DNA of 64,000 nt, taken from positions 9,613-73,612 of the forward strand of contig JAZTZP010000172.1 in NCBI GenBank assembly GCA_045637525.1. The letters are read 5' to 3'. Source of the stretch: JAZTZP01 sp045637525. GTDB lineage: Bacteria; Bacillota; Clostridia; UBA1381. Position numbers and translations under genes: made by a program. Below are positions 63,987 to 64,000 of the stretch, one piece after another; within the stretch, counting starts at the first letter, position 1, and each line of letters starts with the position of its first letter. Under the pieces are notes generated by a model. It searched no databases. It was not told the origin of the DNA and saw nothing but the letters and a program-made list of their open reading frames with translations.

Positions 63987-64000
63987 TATCGCGTCAGTCG

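Noticed and set aside
63749..64000. CRISPR array
   Set aside because: The linkers are short, change orientation, and alternate with hairpins of varying length. There are no constant repeats of 25-40 bp with unique spacers, and no cas genes.

Overview
The window looks like chromosomal DNA from an AT-rich, fibre-degrading member of the Clostridia (Bacillota), probably a gut or rumen anaerobe. The basis is SLH-domain surface proteins, lipoprotein binding proteins with LplB/YtcP-type permeases, membrane-bound AraC regulators, A/G-rich ribosome binding sites, and dispersed intergenic repeats. The species cannot be named from the sequence. No rRNA, tRNA, CRISPR array, transposase or integrase gene was seen.

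From 1 to about 53.7 kb there are two large, matching polysaccharide-use operons. Each is divergent from its own membrane-anchored AraC regulator and each is closed by a strong hairpin terminator. Operon A runs from a promoter at 3024-3052 to a terminator at 28224-28266. It encodes two sugar permeases, a binding lipoprotein, two right-handed beta-helix enzymes, an SLH protein pair and two SGNH esterases. An internal promoter at 25102-25130 then drives a cytoplasmic metallophosphoesterase and a heparinase II/III-fold lyase. Operon B runs from a promoter at 30638-30666 to a terminator at 53641-53675. It encodes an SLH pair, two permeases, a beta-helix enzyme, a binding lipoprotein, a second beta-helix enzyme, a polysaccharide deacetylase and an SGNH esterase. 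Both lack an ATPase, which in this transporter family is usually shared and encoded elsewhere.

The exported proteins share a small set of modules: CBM6-like, LamG-like and bacterial Ig-like domains, copper-amine-oxidase-N-like stalks, and an unnamed module marked by an 'AxY ... FLW' pattern. The working model is as follows. SLH proteins coat the cell. Esterases remove acyl groups and beta-helix enzymes cut an acidic, acylated glycan, with pectin or rhamnogalacturonan the best guess. The binding proteins and permeases import oligosaccharides, which the cytoplasmic lyase finishes. The substrate is an inference.

From 54.1 to 57.5 kb a pheA-aroA-DAHP synthase operon (minus strand) makes chorismate and prephenate intermediates. 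Its promoter carries a 45-bp near-perfect palindrome next to a divergent TetR regulator. At 58.4-59.7 kb there is a two-gene cassette resembling a toxin-antitoxin pair: an HTH fused to a DUF3990-like, ADP-ribosyltransferase-like domain, plus a 140-aa partner. lysS and rqcH (both minus) end the gene content. Two intergenic regions, 53.7-54.1 kb and 63.6-64.0 kb, hold composite inverted repeats and dense strings of tiny hairpins that no gene explains.
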